Source: Roseomonas alba
GTDB taxonomy: Bacteria > Pseudomonadota > Alphaproteobacteria > Acetobacterales > Acetobacteraceae
DNA length: 64,000 bases
NCBI RefSeq assembly: GCF_019430885.1
Contig: NZ_JAHYBZ010000004.1
Span: 186,001-250,000, forward strand
Direction: 5' to 3'
In this document: piece by piece, positions 16,264-26,756 of the stretch
Numbering within the stretch: the first letter of the stretch is position 1
How the letters are laid out: each line of letters begins with the position of its first letter
Notes under the pieces: generated by a model
The model's input: the letters and a program-made list of their open reading frames with translations, nothing else
Database searches by the model: none
What the model was told of the DNA's origin: nothing
Made by a program: the position numbers and the translations under genes

Positions 16264-18222
16264 TCAACCGGCCGCCAGCCGGCGCAATGCGTCGATGTCG
16301 CCGATGGGGCCGAAACCAGCGTCCTCGTGGATCGTCGAGGCCAGCGTCAGGTCGTCGCGATCGCAATCCGATAGGGCCGCCACATCGGCACGGAATACCC
16401 GCCAGATCTCATCGGAGGGAACGGTGACGGATTCCAGCGGCCCGACCATCGACCCGCGCATCCTCAGGACTCGGATCCCGTTCCAGCACAGCGTCTCGCC
16501 GAGAGCGGACTCTGCAGCGTCGCCCGATGCGCCCGGAACTGTCGAAAAGCGCTGCATGCGCTCGATCTCAGGCCACATGCCGCCCACGATATTGGCGACT
16601 TCCGGCGACATGATCAGGAAGGCATCGCCAACCGCGACAATGCGGATGTGGGTGCTCATCACGGTGTGCGCCTCGGTGCAGATATTGAGATCCCGCAGGG
16701 AGAGCCTGCGCAGTGCCATGTCGGGGCGCATCCGCAACACTACGTCGAAGCGCATGTTGTTCTCGGCCTCGTAGCGCTCCTTCATCGCAACAGCAGTATG
16801 TATTCCCGCAAACATCTTCGCCTGGTTGAGCGACTTCTGCCAGGTGAGCCCTGGGATTCTTGAATAGGTTTCCTCGAAATCATCCTCGTCGCGCACGTAG
16901 ACATGCGGCGTTTCAAAGAACGCCGAGCATTCCTCGGCCGTTATCGTATCCGACTCGTTGAACAAGCTAAATGTTTGCGGGTAACGCGATGCAAATAAAG
17001 CCTGCATCTGCAATGCGGCTGGGAGGCGACCGCGCAGGGATACCGGCAACTTGCGCTGAATCGTATCGGTGGTCCCAAAACCCGCCCCAGTCTTGTTCCA
17101 GGTCACGACGAAGACGGTCGCATCAAATTCCTTCAGCGTTGCGCGCGTGATCGGCCATGTTGTGCGGAAGCTGCGTAACTGGCCGGATATGCAGACAGCC
17201 ACGCGAGGACGCTTCCCCGTATCCCGCGATGCAGAGCGACGCGGCTTCATCGACGCTCTACGGGCGGCGAAGCCCGCCGCGAGCATGGTGAAGTCCTTGC
17301 GATGCAGCAGAGGCCAGAGCCGTCCCGTGATGCCGGCAACGCGACATTCCTCCAGGGCACCAAACATTGCGCAACTCGTTGCCAAGCGCAGAGCCATGTC
17401 CGCGATACCAGGCTTAAGGTCCGCATCCGGCGCCAGCAGAACATCATCCAGCAATGCTCTTGCCCCGTAGGCATCGCCCCAATATAGGTGAACGTGGATT
17501 GCCTGAAGCATCTTTGCCCAATGGCTCGTGGGAAATCGTCGAAGCAGTCGCCAGCAGGCGAAGCAACGAAGTCCCACCACGTTGCCGATTGGCGCTACCA
17601 CCGGTACAATCCGGACCAGTTCCTCTTCGGTGATCGTGTCGGAGCGCGCCGCCGCAGCCTTCAGATGTGCGGTATAAGGAACATCCTTGGCTGACAGCGC
17701 CGCGATCAGATCCCCGTGCGTTGGTGGAGCATCACCTCGCTCCCGCAGCCTCCGTTCCTCGAAATGGTCGAAAATTATCCGCTCTCGCGACAGTATTGCC
17801 TTGGCGTCGGCAAGAAAAGGCGATGCATGGCTATCGCTGACCAGTCGCTCCATTTCGGGGATACGGCCCACCATGACGGCCGCATGCATCACGCGGAGCA
17901 ACATCGGTGTCCTTGCCAGAAGGCCGCGCCGTTGGGCGCTGTGAAAAGCCCCCATAGCAGTGTCGACATCGCCGAGCCGCATGGAGGCATCAATCTGAGC
18001 CTCCGCCAGTTCGGATGAGTTCGGAAAATTCGAGCTCGCCTCGTGAAGAAAGGCGAGGCAGTCGCTCATGCGGCCCATACCCAGCAGGACTCGGGCGAAG
18101 GCAGTCGCCTGAATCGGATCGGCGCTCGCCGCCTGCCTCGTTTCCGCCATGGCGTTTTCCACACCGGCATCGTCACCATCAAACCAGAGCGCTTCCAGCC
18201 GCCTCACCGGGGTAACCGTCAT
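16264..18222 (-). CDS. Helical-repeat protein with C-terminal glycosyltransferase-like domain
   Basis: A 652-residue protein. The N-terminal half (to about residue 330) is a helical, TPR-like array resembling those of the neighbouring large proteins. The C-terminal half starts RVAVCISGQLRSFRTTWP, then FDATVFVVTWNKTGAGFG. This ISGQxRSF opening is typical of putative glycosyltransferases of surface-polysaccharide loci, and YDVVLRMRPDMAL-like text (FDVVLRMRPDMAL) follows near residue 520. The region has noticeably lower GC than its neighbours, so it may have been acquired. Catalysis is not proven. Confidence 0.65.
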   Translation of the reverse strand: MTVTPVRRLEALWFDGDDAGVENAMAETRQAASADPIQATAFARVLLGMGRMSDCLAFLHEASSNFPNSSELAEAQIDASMRLGDVDTAMGAFHSAQRRGLLARTPMLLRVMHAAVMVGRIPEMERLVSDSHASPFLADAKAILSRERIIFDHFEERRLRERGDAPPTHGDLIAALSAKDVPYTAHLKAAAARSDTITEEELVRIVPVVAPIGNVVGLRCFACWRLLRRFPTSHWAKMLQAIHVHLYWGDAYGARALLDDVLLAPDADLKPGIADMALRLATSCAMFGALEECRVAGITGRLWPLLHRKDFTMLAAGFAARRASMKPRRSASRDTGKRPRVAVCISGQLRSFRTTWPITRATLKEFDATVFVVTWNKTGAGFGTTDTIQRKLPVSLRGRLPAALQMQALFASRYPQTFSLFNESDTITAEECSAFFETPHVYVRDEDDFEETYSRIPGLTWQKSLNQAKMFAGIHTAVAMKERYEAENNMRFDVVLRMRPDMALRRLSLRDLNICTEAHTVMSTHIRIVAVGDAFLIMSPEVANIVGGMWPEIERMQRFSTVPGASGDAAESALGETLCWNGIRVLRMRGSMVGPLESVTVPSDEIWRVFRADVAALSDCDRDDLTLASTIHEDAGFGPIGDIDALRRLAAG

Positions 18223-18405
18223 ATTTCAATGCCCATCAGAATCATGGTTTGAATCAGGTACACTTGGATTCTGCACGCATCTGTCCGGCATGACGGCCGC
18301 GGCAGATGGGTCACAGTCCCAGCACACCATGAAGTGCCAGGGCGTGAGTCGAGAGGCCGCAGCATCCCCCTTGTAGCATGGACCCTTCTGGAGGCTGGCA
18401 CGCGC

Positions 18406-19140
18406 CTAGCCTGGTCCGACAGGTTCGGCTTCCAGCGCCTCGTACTCTGCCGGCACCCCGCAGAACACCACGGCCTCCGACGGCACCACCTCGTAGTGGA
18501 TGCGGCGCCCCTGCCGGATCAGATGATTGTAGATCGGCGCGACATAGAGTTCCGGCGCGCTCGGCGCTGCCCGCTCCGCTGCCAGCGCATCCAGGAAATC
18601 CCCCGCGCGCCGGAAATGATACAGCCCCGTGCAGCACAGGTCGGAGATCGGCCGCTTCTCGGCGGTCTCGACCGCCAGCGGCTCCTCCCCCGGCGCCGGC
18701 CGCACATAGGACCAGTTCGCCCCCGCGCCGCGAAACACTTCGAGATAGCCATCCGACCCCGCCCACCAGGCACCGGCCGGGAAGGTGAAGCCAGGACGGA
18801 AGGTGTCGATGTTGAAGATCGTGACGGGCGTCTCCCCTGCCACCCCCGCCGTGGCCAGGCCAAGTTCCACCGTCTCCGCCTGCCCCGCCGTCGGCGCGTC
18901 AAGCATGGCGACGCGCGCATCGCGGATGCCGAGCGCCCGCGCCTCCGCCGCCAGGAAGTCGCCGGTGCCGGCGACGTCGCGCGCGATGAACAGAAAGGGA
19001 TGGCTGTCGAAATACGCCGCGAAGCTTCCCACCGCGTGCGCGAAGACCGAACGTCCATGCAGCGGCAGCATGTATTTCGGAAGCTGGTAGCCGGCCTCGG
19101 TGAAGCGGCGGCTCAGCCCCGCCATGGGAATGACGATCAT
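18406..19140 (-). CDS. Nucleotidyltransferase (NDP-sugar pyrophosphorylase type)
   Basis: A 244-residue protein of the NTP-transferase family. It opens MIVIPMAGLSRRFTEAGY followed by QLPKYMLPLHG, the nucleotide-binding signature with its conserved Arg and Lys. FNIDTF provides the metal-binding Asp region. It overlaps the upstream kinase fusion by 4 bp. It probably couples a phosphorylated sugar or small alcohol to a nucleotide for a surface glycan. The short length (sugar pyrophosphorylases are often 240-300) and absence of a hexapeptide tail are normal for such modules. The substrate is unknown. Confidence 0.75.
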   Translation of the reverse strand: MIVIPMAGLSRRFTEAGYQLPKYMLPLHGRSVFAHAVGSFAAYFDSHPFLFIARDVAGTGDFLAAEARALGIRDARVAMLDAPTAGQAETVELGLATAGVAGETPVTIFNIDTFRPGFTFPAGAWWAGSDGYLEVFRGAGANWSYVRPAPGEEPLAVETAEKRPISDLCCTGLYHFRRAGDFLDALAAERAAPSAPELYVAPIYNHLIRQGRRIHYEVVPSEAVVFCGVPAEYEALEAEPVGPG

Positions 19141-20753
19141 GCCAGCACCCTGTGCATGGCGCCGAACAGCCGCAGCGCATTGGCCATGAAGGCCCGCTGC
19201 CGGTCCGGACGATCCGCATGCAGTGGCAGCATGGACAGGAACAGGCCCACCATGATCGCCTGCACCTCGGTCGAGGTCGCCCCGACGCCGTCCACCGTCA
19301 CCTCTGCCAGCGCGGATTGCAGCCAGGCCTGCTGCGGCGTCTGTTCGAGCGTCAGGGACAACCGGTAGCCGTCGGTCGCCGACATGCTGTACCGCCCGGC
19401 CACGATCTGGTCGTAGCGGCCGAGGATGGAGTGCGCGAGCTTGGCGAGATCGTAGCGCAGATCGCCATAGAGGCCCGGCTCCCCGGCGGCGATGTAGCCA
19501 CGCGGATCGATGACGCGGATGCGGCGGGCGCGCGAATCATAGAGGATGTTGCTGAAGCAGAAATCGCCATGCATCACGCAGCTTGGCCGCTCGGCCGCGC
19601 CGCGCAGTACGTCGGACAATTCCTCGGCGATGCCGAGGAGCGACGGAAAGGGCCGCCCGCCGAAGCTCAGCGGATGACGGATGTCGAAGCCGGTCGCGGC
19701 GGCGAAGGTCTCGAGCCGCTCTGCCGTCTTGTCCACCGCCAGGCGCTGCAGCAGCGCAGCCCCCTGCCCCGGCCCCCGATGGCGCGCGCAGAGGGTGAGG
19801 AACTCCTCGCAGGATCGCAGGACCTGCGACCAGACCAGATGGCCGGGCGTGCCGAAGACGAAGAGCTCCGAAAGCGTCGGCACGTGGTGATATTCGGTTT
19901 CGTAGAAGGCGCGCCCATCCACCTCGCCGCTGTCGATCAGGCGCGCGGAGAAGACCCGCAGCGGCGTCGGGATGTCGCGCAGCCAGGCGGCCTCTGCCTC
20001 CATCTTCGCGGTGTCGTCGCTGGATTTGCGAACCGTGCGGCCGTCGACGCGCAGGGAGTTGAAGCTGCGCGCTGTCGTGACGGTGCGGCGGGACCGGAAG
20101 AAGGTCTGGAGGTTGCCGAAATCCAGCCAGCCCGGCGCATCGAGCGGTGCCACGGACCGCTGCTCGGCATAGAGATTGATGCCGCCGATGAAATCGCCGC
20201 CCGCCCGCGTCAGGCTGCGCACCAGCGTGGCGCTGCTGGCAAAGGAGAAATAGCCCGTCGCCACCGGCCTCTCGGCGGACAGCGAGCCGCCCGGCGGCGT
20301 CGAATCGAGGCGCAGGACACGCCCGGACGCGACGGAGGCCACGGCCCAGCCATAGCCATCCGTCGCATGCGAGAGGGCGATGACGTCGAGCAGCGCCGGG
20401 TCGATCGCGTCGAACAGCGTATCGCCGTGGAGGATGCGCACCGGCTGGTCCGGACGGCTGATCATGTTCAGCGCGTAGATGACGGATTCGCCCAGTGTCA
20501 GGCCGACCGGGACATGGATGAGCGTCGCGTCCAGCTCCTCGAGCCGGCGGCGGTCCTCCGCCGGCGGCGTGTAGCCCTCGGGCACGGTCAGATAGAGGGG
20601 GCGGCCGATGGCCAGCCGCGTGAGCTGGTATTCGTAGAGGCGCGCCGTGCCGACCGGCAGGAAGGCCGGAGGCAGATGGCCGAATTCCGCCGCGAGCTCG
20701 CCCCCGACATAGGCCCCCGAGGTGACCAGCCAATAGCCGGCCTGCCCTCTCAT
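19137..20753 (-). CDS. Nucleotidyltransferase-like / choline-kinase-like fusion
   Basis: A 538-residue protein in two parts. The first 240 residues resemble a degenerate NTP-transferase: FLPVGTARLYEYQL replaces the usual GxGxR-KxL signature, and RILHGDTLFD gives a GD motif. The second part is an aminoglycoside/choline-kinase-type phosphotransferase with the catalytic loop VMHGDFCFSNILYD and the metal loop IRVIDPRGYI. So the kinase half looks active while the first half may be a sensor or altered transferase. Overlaps of 4 bp at both ends place it in a three-gene operon with a HAD phosphatase and a nucleotidyltransferase. Related modules occur in capsule loci. Confidence 0.72.
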   Translation of the reverse strand: MRGQAGYWLVTSGAYVGGELAAEFGHLPPAFLPVGTARLYEYQLTRLAIGRPLYLTVPEGYTPPAEDRRRLEELDATLIHVPVGLTLGESVIYALNMISRPDQPVRILHGDTLFDAIDPALLDVIALSHATDGYGWAVASVASGRVLRLDSTPPGGSLSAERPVATGYFSFASSATLVRSLTRAGGDFIGGINLYAEQRSVAPLDAPGWLDFGNLQTFFRSRRTVTTARSFNSLRVDGRTVRKSSDDTAKMEAEAAWLRDIPTPLRVFSARLIDSGEVDGRAFYETEYHHVPTLSELFVFGTPGHLVWSQVLRSCEEFLTLCARHRGPGQGAALLQRLAVDKTAERLETFAAATGFDIRHPLSFGGRPFPSLLGIAEELSDVLRGAAERPSCVMHGDFCFSNILYDSRARRIRVIDPRGYIAAGEPGLYGDLRYDLAKLAHSILGRYDQIVAGRYSMSATDGYRLSLTLEQTPQQAWLQSALAEVTVDGVGATSTEVQAIMVGLFLSMLPLHADRPDRQRAFMANALRLFGAMHRVLA

Positions 20754-21130
20754 TGCCCCCCCGCTTCGCCGAACAGGGCCTGGATCTCGGTCGGACTCAT
20801 GCGCACGAACTCGTCGGGCCGCAGCGCCCGGTCATCGACATAGAAGCCATCGGTGCCGCACCAGGGCTTGCCGACATGGACCTCGTCGAAGGGGATCTCA
20901 TGCTTGCGCAGCCAATCGAGGATGATCGGCAAAGTCACGACGTTGATTCGTCCGACCTGCCCTTCAAACGTCCGCATGTTGCGCGCGGTGTGGATCACAA
21001 TCGTGAAGCCATCAGCCTTGTATCGGCGCATCTGCTCTACGACGTCGTGGATCGGCTCGAGTTCGGGATAGGCGAGAGTGGGGTCGCTTCGGGCGATCGT
21101 CCCGTCCAGATCCATGATCAGGCGTCGCAT
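20750..21130 (-). CDS. Small HAD-family phosphatase of capsule type
   Basis: A 126-residue HAD phosphatase without a cap domain. Motif I is MDLDGTIARSDP (nucleophile Asp and the acid Asp), motif II is VIHTARNMRTF (Thr), a Lys follows in HVGKPWCGTDG, and motif IV is FYVDDRAL. All catalytic residues are visible. It is the first gene of the operon with the kinase fusion and the nucleotidyltransferase (4-bp overlaps). It resembles the small phosphatases found in capsular polysaccharide loci that dephosphorylate a sugar or alcohol phosphate. Confidence 0.75.
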   Translation of the reverse strand: MRRLIMDLDGTIARSDPTLAYPELEPIHDVVEQMRRYKADGFTIVIHTARNMRTFEGQVGRINVVTLPIILDWLRKHEIPFDEVHVGKPWCGTDGFYVDDRALRPDEFVRMSPTEIQALFGEAGGQ

Positions 21131-21459
21131 ATTGGCGCTTTATCCTCGAACCTGTCGCGGAAAACTCTCTCGTGTTTGGTAAAGCGAAGCTATTCCCGCT
21201 TCAAGGGGCAGGGACATGAAACTGCGCGTGAACCCCCCGACCGCTTCTCCTCCATACCGTGCATCGGCCATCCCTTCTTCCACCGCATCCATGACGCCCC
21301 GCATGCATGTCACATGCCATCGCAAGGACGGCGCCCGGATTGGCCCCCGCCTCGCCGACGGCTGCCGGCCACGATCACCGCGGGAAGGGGACCGCACCCG
21401 ATCCATCCCACCGGTTTGGATACGACCGTGACTCGGAACGCCGGATAACCTGCGGCTCT
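21131..21459. other. Divergent intergenic stretch
   Basis: These 329 bp separate the HAD phosphatase (minus) from the TPR protein (plus). The first 70 bp are AT-richer and probably hold the minus-strand promoter. A 71-codon frame at 21216-21431 has GGGGCAGGGAC before its ATG, but its Pro/Arg/Ser-rich translation looks random. No repeat or strong hairpin was seen. Confidence 0.4.
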
Positions 21460-23550
21460 ATGACCGATGATACCGCAACCCTGCTGGCCGCCGCGCGCAG
21501 TGCGCGACGGCAGCGGCGTTTCGAGGAGGCTGTCGCCCTCTTCGATCGCACTCTCGCGCTGGCACCGCAGCACCTCGCCGCGCGCATCGAACGTACGGGA
21601 GCACTGGTCCAGGCCGGCCGGGTGCAGGAAGCCGCAGCCGCGGCCGGCACCCTGCTCGCCGAGAATGCCGACCACCCCGCCATCCGCATGGAAGCGGCCG
21701 TCGTCGCGCGCGCCCTGGGCCGGCATGAGGAAGCGCTCGACCACTACGAAGTCGCGGCACGGCATGCTGCCGAACCGGGCCCCGCACTGATCAACGTCGC
21801 CAACCTGGCGCGCCAGGCGGGCCGGTTGCAGCGTGCGCTGGAAGCCGCCCATGCCGCCACGGAATGCCTGCCAGGCTCCACCGCCGCCTGGATGGCCCTG
21901 GCGCTCGCGGCGCGTGCGGCAGAGGAGACCAGCACCGAGCAGGCGGCCCTTCAGCGTGCTGCCGAGGCCGATCCTACCGATCCCGGCCCGCTTCTCGCCC
22001 TGGCGCGCGCAGCGATCGCCGCGGGTGACCCTGCGGGTGCGGCCGCGTGGCTCGACGAAGCCCAGGCCCGCGCTCCGGACAGCCCCGCCGCGGCGCTGCA
22101 GCGCGGGCATGTGGCACTGACGCTCGGTGACATGGACGGGGCGCTGGAGAGCTTCCGCCGCGCCGTCGCCCTCGACCCGGATCTGCTGGCCGCCCATGCC
22201 GGGCTGATCCACTGCCTGCTGCGGCGCGAGGAGATCGACGCAGCTGGAGCCGCGCTGGTCCAGGCGGAAGCCCGCCTGGGCATGCCGCCGGCGCTCGCCG
22301 TACAACGTGCCGCGTGGCTACAGCGCCGCGGGCGCGCGACCGAGGCGCGGCCGCTTCTGCGCAGAGCCGCGACGACACCTGGTGAAGGCCGCTTCGCGCG
22401 TTGGGAGGCGTGGTGGAGGCTGGAAGCCCGGATCGGCGATGCGGTCGAGCGCGGCGCCTGCCTTGCCGAAGCCCATCCGACAGTGCCGGCGGAGGTCGCC
22501 GCTGCGGCGCGCGCCGCCGGCCTCTCGGCCGAGATCGATTTCGACTTCGCGGCGGCTGCGACCGCCTATGACCGCGCCCTTGCCGCAATGCCCACGGACG
22601 GCACCGCGATGGACGGACAGGCGCGCCTCGCGGCACTTCGCCTCGATGGCGCGGCCGCGCGTGACTGGCTGCGCCGCCAGGCGCAGGCGGAGGTGGAACT
22701 GCGGCGCAAACAGCGCCGAGGGACCAACCCGAGCCAGACGCAGACCGGGCAGATCGCTGCCGAGTTCCGGCTCGACCGCGACGGCTGCTCCGGCCTGCGG
22801 CCCTTGCTCGGGCTGCCGCCCGCGATACGCCTGCCGCCGCTGCTGGCCCTGGTCCGCGATCTGCCGGAGTCGACCGCGGCTGCGCTGTGGCTGCTCATCT
22901 CGCTACGCCAGGCCGGCGCCCTGGATGTGCTGCCGAGCACGGCGCCAATGACGATCCCGCGGCGGCTGCTCTGGCTTCTTCCGCAGGACGCGCCGGATGC
23001 AAGTGCCGCCGTGGCACGGTGGACCGCGGTCAATCCGGGCATCGAGATCGTGCCCATGAACGCGGGCGCGGCGCTGAGCTTCCTGGAATCACGGCATGGC
23101 AGCGCCGCACGCATGGCGTGGCGCCGCGCGCGGGACAGGGCGGTGCGCGTGGACCTGCTGCAACTCGTCTGGCTCGCGGAATGCGGTGGCTGGACGGTGC
23201 CCCCGGGCGCGTGGGCCGACGCGCCGTTCGAGAGCCTCGGCATCGGCGATGCGACCTTTTGTGCGGCCCAGGAGCTGTGGGGCGCACCGGGCTTCACCCT
23301 GCTGGGGGCCGCGCCGGGGCACCCGATCGTGATGAAGGCCGCGGCATCGGTGATCGAGGCGATGGCGCGCGGCGACGAGGACATCCGGTGGCTCCGCAGC
23401 GGGCCCGGGCTGCTGGCGCGGATCACGGCCTCGTCACTGGCGGCGGACCCCACGGTGGCAGCCGGGATGCGTCTCGTGACGGGCAGCGCGGCGAACCGTG
23501 TGGCGGCGCCGGACCCGTCGCCGTGGTGGAGCAGTGCCAACTTCCGCTGA
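21460..23550 (+). CDS. TPR protein with degenerate glycosyltransferase-like C-terminus
   Basis: A 696-residue protein. Residues 1 to about 480 are tandem tetratricopeptide-type repeats (for example RRQRRFEEAVALFDRTLALA near the start), a protein-interaction scaffold. The last 200 residues resemble the DXD-sugar-binding (OCH1-like) glycosyltransferase fold: IPRRLLWLLPQ, then RAVRVDLLQLVWLAECGGW in place of the usual A-x-xSDLLRY-x-x-L-x-x-x-GGIY. The expected DxD after GG is missing; the text is GGWTVPPGAWAD. It is probably a non-catalytic partner of the neighbouring transferases. It stands alone on the plus strand. Confidence 0.7.
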   Translation: MTDDTATLLAAARSARRQRRFEEAVALFDRTLALAPQHLAARIERTGALVQAGRVQEAAAAAGTLLAENADHPAIRMEAAVVARALGRHEEALDHYEVAARHAAEPGPALINVANLARQAGRLQRALEAAHAATECLPGSTAAWMALALAARAAEETSTEQAALQRAAEADPTDPGPLLALARAAIAAGDPAGAAAWLDEAQARAPDSPAAALQRGHVALTLGDMDGALESFRRAVALDPDLLAAHAGLIHCLLRREEIDAAGAALVQAEARLGMPPALAVQRAAWLQRRGRATEARPLLRRAATTPGEGRFARWEAWWRLEARIGDAVERGACLAEAHPTVPAEVAAAARAAGLSAEIDFDFAAAATAYDRALAAMPTDGTAMDGQARLAALRLDGAAARDWLRRQAQAEVELRRKQRRGTNPSQTQTGQIAAEFRLDRDGCSGLRPLLGLPPAIRLPPLLALVRDLPESTAAALWLLISLRQAGALDVLPSTAPMTIPRRLLWLLPQDAPDASAAVARWTAVNPGIEIVPMNAGAALSFLESRHGSAARMAWRRARDRAVRVDLLQLVWLAECGGWTVPPGAWADAPFESLGIGDATFCAAQELWGAPGFTLLGAAPGHPIVMKAAASVIEAMARGDEDIRWLRSGPGLLARITASSLAADPTVAAGMRLVTGSAANRVAAPDPSPWWSSANFR

Positions 23551-23636
23551 CAGGTGGGCCGCCGATCGTCGGAGGGTCGCGAGCGGTTCCAGCCGGTCGA
23601 CGCGGCAAACCTCGTCGCGCGCCTGACCGGTGCCGG

Positions 23637-24463
23637 TCAGATGCCGTCCGCGCCGGGCTCCGTCCAGGGTGCTGCCACATCCGGCCGCCCGCGCCGCATG
23701 CGACCGCGCGAGAGCTCTGTGACGACGCCATGCAGGGTGCGCAATTCCTGTTCCGTCACTTCCCCGCGCTGGAACCAGTGGCGCAGGTTGCGCACCATGC
23801 CGGGGCGCTTTTCGAGATTGTCGAGGAAACCGGTGGCGTCGAGTTCGCCGACCAGCCGGTTCAGGAACATCTCGAGTTCACCCTTGGTGGCTACGCGCGT
23901 CTCGTTGGTCATCAGCGCGCGTGGCGGGGTGACCTCGGCAGCCGTCCACCATTCATAGGCGAGGATCATCACCGCCTGGGCAAGATTGAGCGACATGTGC
24001 TCCGGGTTGAGCGGATAGCGCACGAGGGTATCGGCGCAGGCCATGTCCTCATTCTCCAGCCCCGCGCGTTCGGGGCCGAACAGCACCGCGGACCGCAGAC
24101 CGCGGGAAGCGATCTCGCGCAGGTCCTCGGCCGCGGCGCGCGCAGTGCGCACAGGGATGACAATGTGGCGCGGACGCGGGCAGGTCGCGAAGACTCGATG
24201 GCAGTCGGCGACCGCCGCCTCCACCGTGTCGAAGACCTGCGCGTCATCCAGGATGACGTCCGCGCCCGACGCCGCCGGATAGGCGTCCGCCTGCGGCCAG
24301 CCGTCGCGCGGGGCGACGATGCGCAGGTCGTATAATCCGCCATTGGCCATGGCGCGCGCCGTGGTGCCGATGTTGCGCGCCATCTGCGGCCGGACAAGGA
24401 CGACGACCGGTGTTGCGCCCTCCGGCCGCGTCAGTCGCGCGCGGCCGTCCTTGCGGCCGCCGG

Positions 24464-24467
<4 letters not shown>
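23637..24467 (-). CDS. trmJ: tRNA (cytidine/uridine-2'-O-)-methyltransferase TrmJ
   Basis: A 276-residue SPOUT-class methyltransferase. The family's motif 1 reads [13 protein letters not shown], motif 2 reads [15 protein letters not shown], and motif 3 reads [20 protein letters not shown]. This combination marks TrmJ, which methylates ribose 2'-O at position 32 of tRNA using S-adenosylmethionine. The C-terminal extension (about residues 180-250, helical, ending [12 protein letters not shown]) is the usual TrmJ tail. It overlaps cysS by 4 bp, so it is expressed with another tRNA-related gene. Confidence 0.88.
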
Positions 24468-25888
<1,421 letters not shown>

Positions 25889-26111
25889 GGCGGTGTCCGG
25901 CAGATCAGGGGACGTCGTGCAGGCGCGCAGGGAAGGAGATTCCCCGGGAGGGCGGTTCAGCGACAGAGCGCGCGCGCGCGGAGCCTGGACACGGACATGG
26001 CGTTCTTATGGCGCGGAACCCGGCGGGGGTTCAAGGACCCAATACGGTGGACAACCGGGGCAGTCCATGGCGGGAGCCTGGGCATGGCTGCCTCATCGGG
26101 CGCCCGAGGTT

Positions 26112-26690
26112 TCATGCGCCGTCAGGCCGGCTGCAGCGGCGCGCCATGGCGGCCGCCGCGATCACCACGCAGCGTTCGAACAATTCCAGCGAGTCGAAGG
26201 GCAGGCTGCCCTGGTCTGGCAGCAGGATCGGATGCCCGCCGGTCTGCTCCACGGCGCCCGCGATCATCAGGTTGTCGGGCAGGCCGAAGCCGCCCACGGT
26301 CAGCCCCGCCACGGGGTCCGGCACGGCCTCGATCTGGCTGGCGCTGCGCGCTGCGAAGCCTTCGGCGCTGTTCGAATAGGCGAAGACAGGGCGGTTGCGG
26401 CCCAGGAACCAGCCGAGTTCCACCAGCGTCCCCGCATCGGCCGAGGCGCCCCGGAACGGCGTGAGATTGACGATGGCGAGGTCGCTCGCCTCCATCATCG
26501 CCATGTCCTTCGCGAAGATCGCCCGCCAGGCGTCCTGCGCCGGCATCGCGGCCAGCGTCGCGATGTCCTCGTTCAGGGGAGGCCGGGCGTGCAGGCCGTG
26601 GCGGGCGCAGATCTCGGCCTTGCGCCGCGCATGCGCGGGCGCGTCGGGCAGGAAGACATCAGGGCCGGCAAGGTAGGCGATGGGACGCAT
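26112..26690 (-). CDS. Nucleoside 2-deoxyribosyltransferase
   Basis: A 192-residue protein of the nucleoside 2-deoxyribosyltransferase family, which swaps or removes bases of deoxynucleosides. It starts with IAYLAGPDVFLP (the conserved YLAGP-F loop), has the Asp in ASDLAIVNLTPFRG, and the catalytic glutamate at residue 91 in ASADAGTLVELGW. It may act as a salvage or nucleotide-hygiene (hydrolase) enzyme. It sits between cysS and gltX on the same strand with gaps of 223 and 66 bp, so it could have its own promoter. Confidence 0.85.
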   Translation of the reverse strand: MRPIAYLAGPDVFLPDAPAHARRKAEICARHGLHARPPLNEDIATLAAMPAQDAWRAIFAKDMAMMEASDLAIVNLTPFRGASADAGTLVELGWFLGRNRPVFAYSNSAEGFAARSASQIEAVPDPVAGLTVGGFGLPDNLMIAGAVEQTGGHPILLPDQGSLPFDSLELFERCVVIAAAAMARRCSRPDGA

Positions 26691-26756
26691 GGCCCATCAT
26701 CGCATGCCGGCATTGCCGCGCCACCTGGGCGTCGCCCCCGCCGGCAAGCGCGGATC

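Noticed and set aside
21216-21431. 71-codon plus-strand frame with a purine-rich sequence before its ATG
   Set aside because: Random-looking Pro/Arg/Ser composition and no similarity that I recognise.
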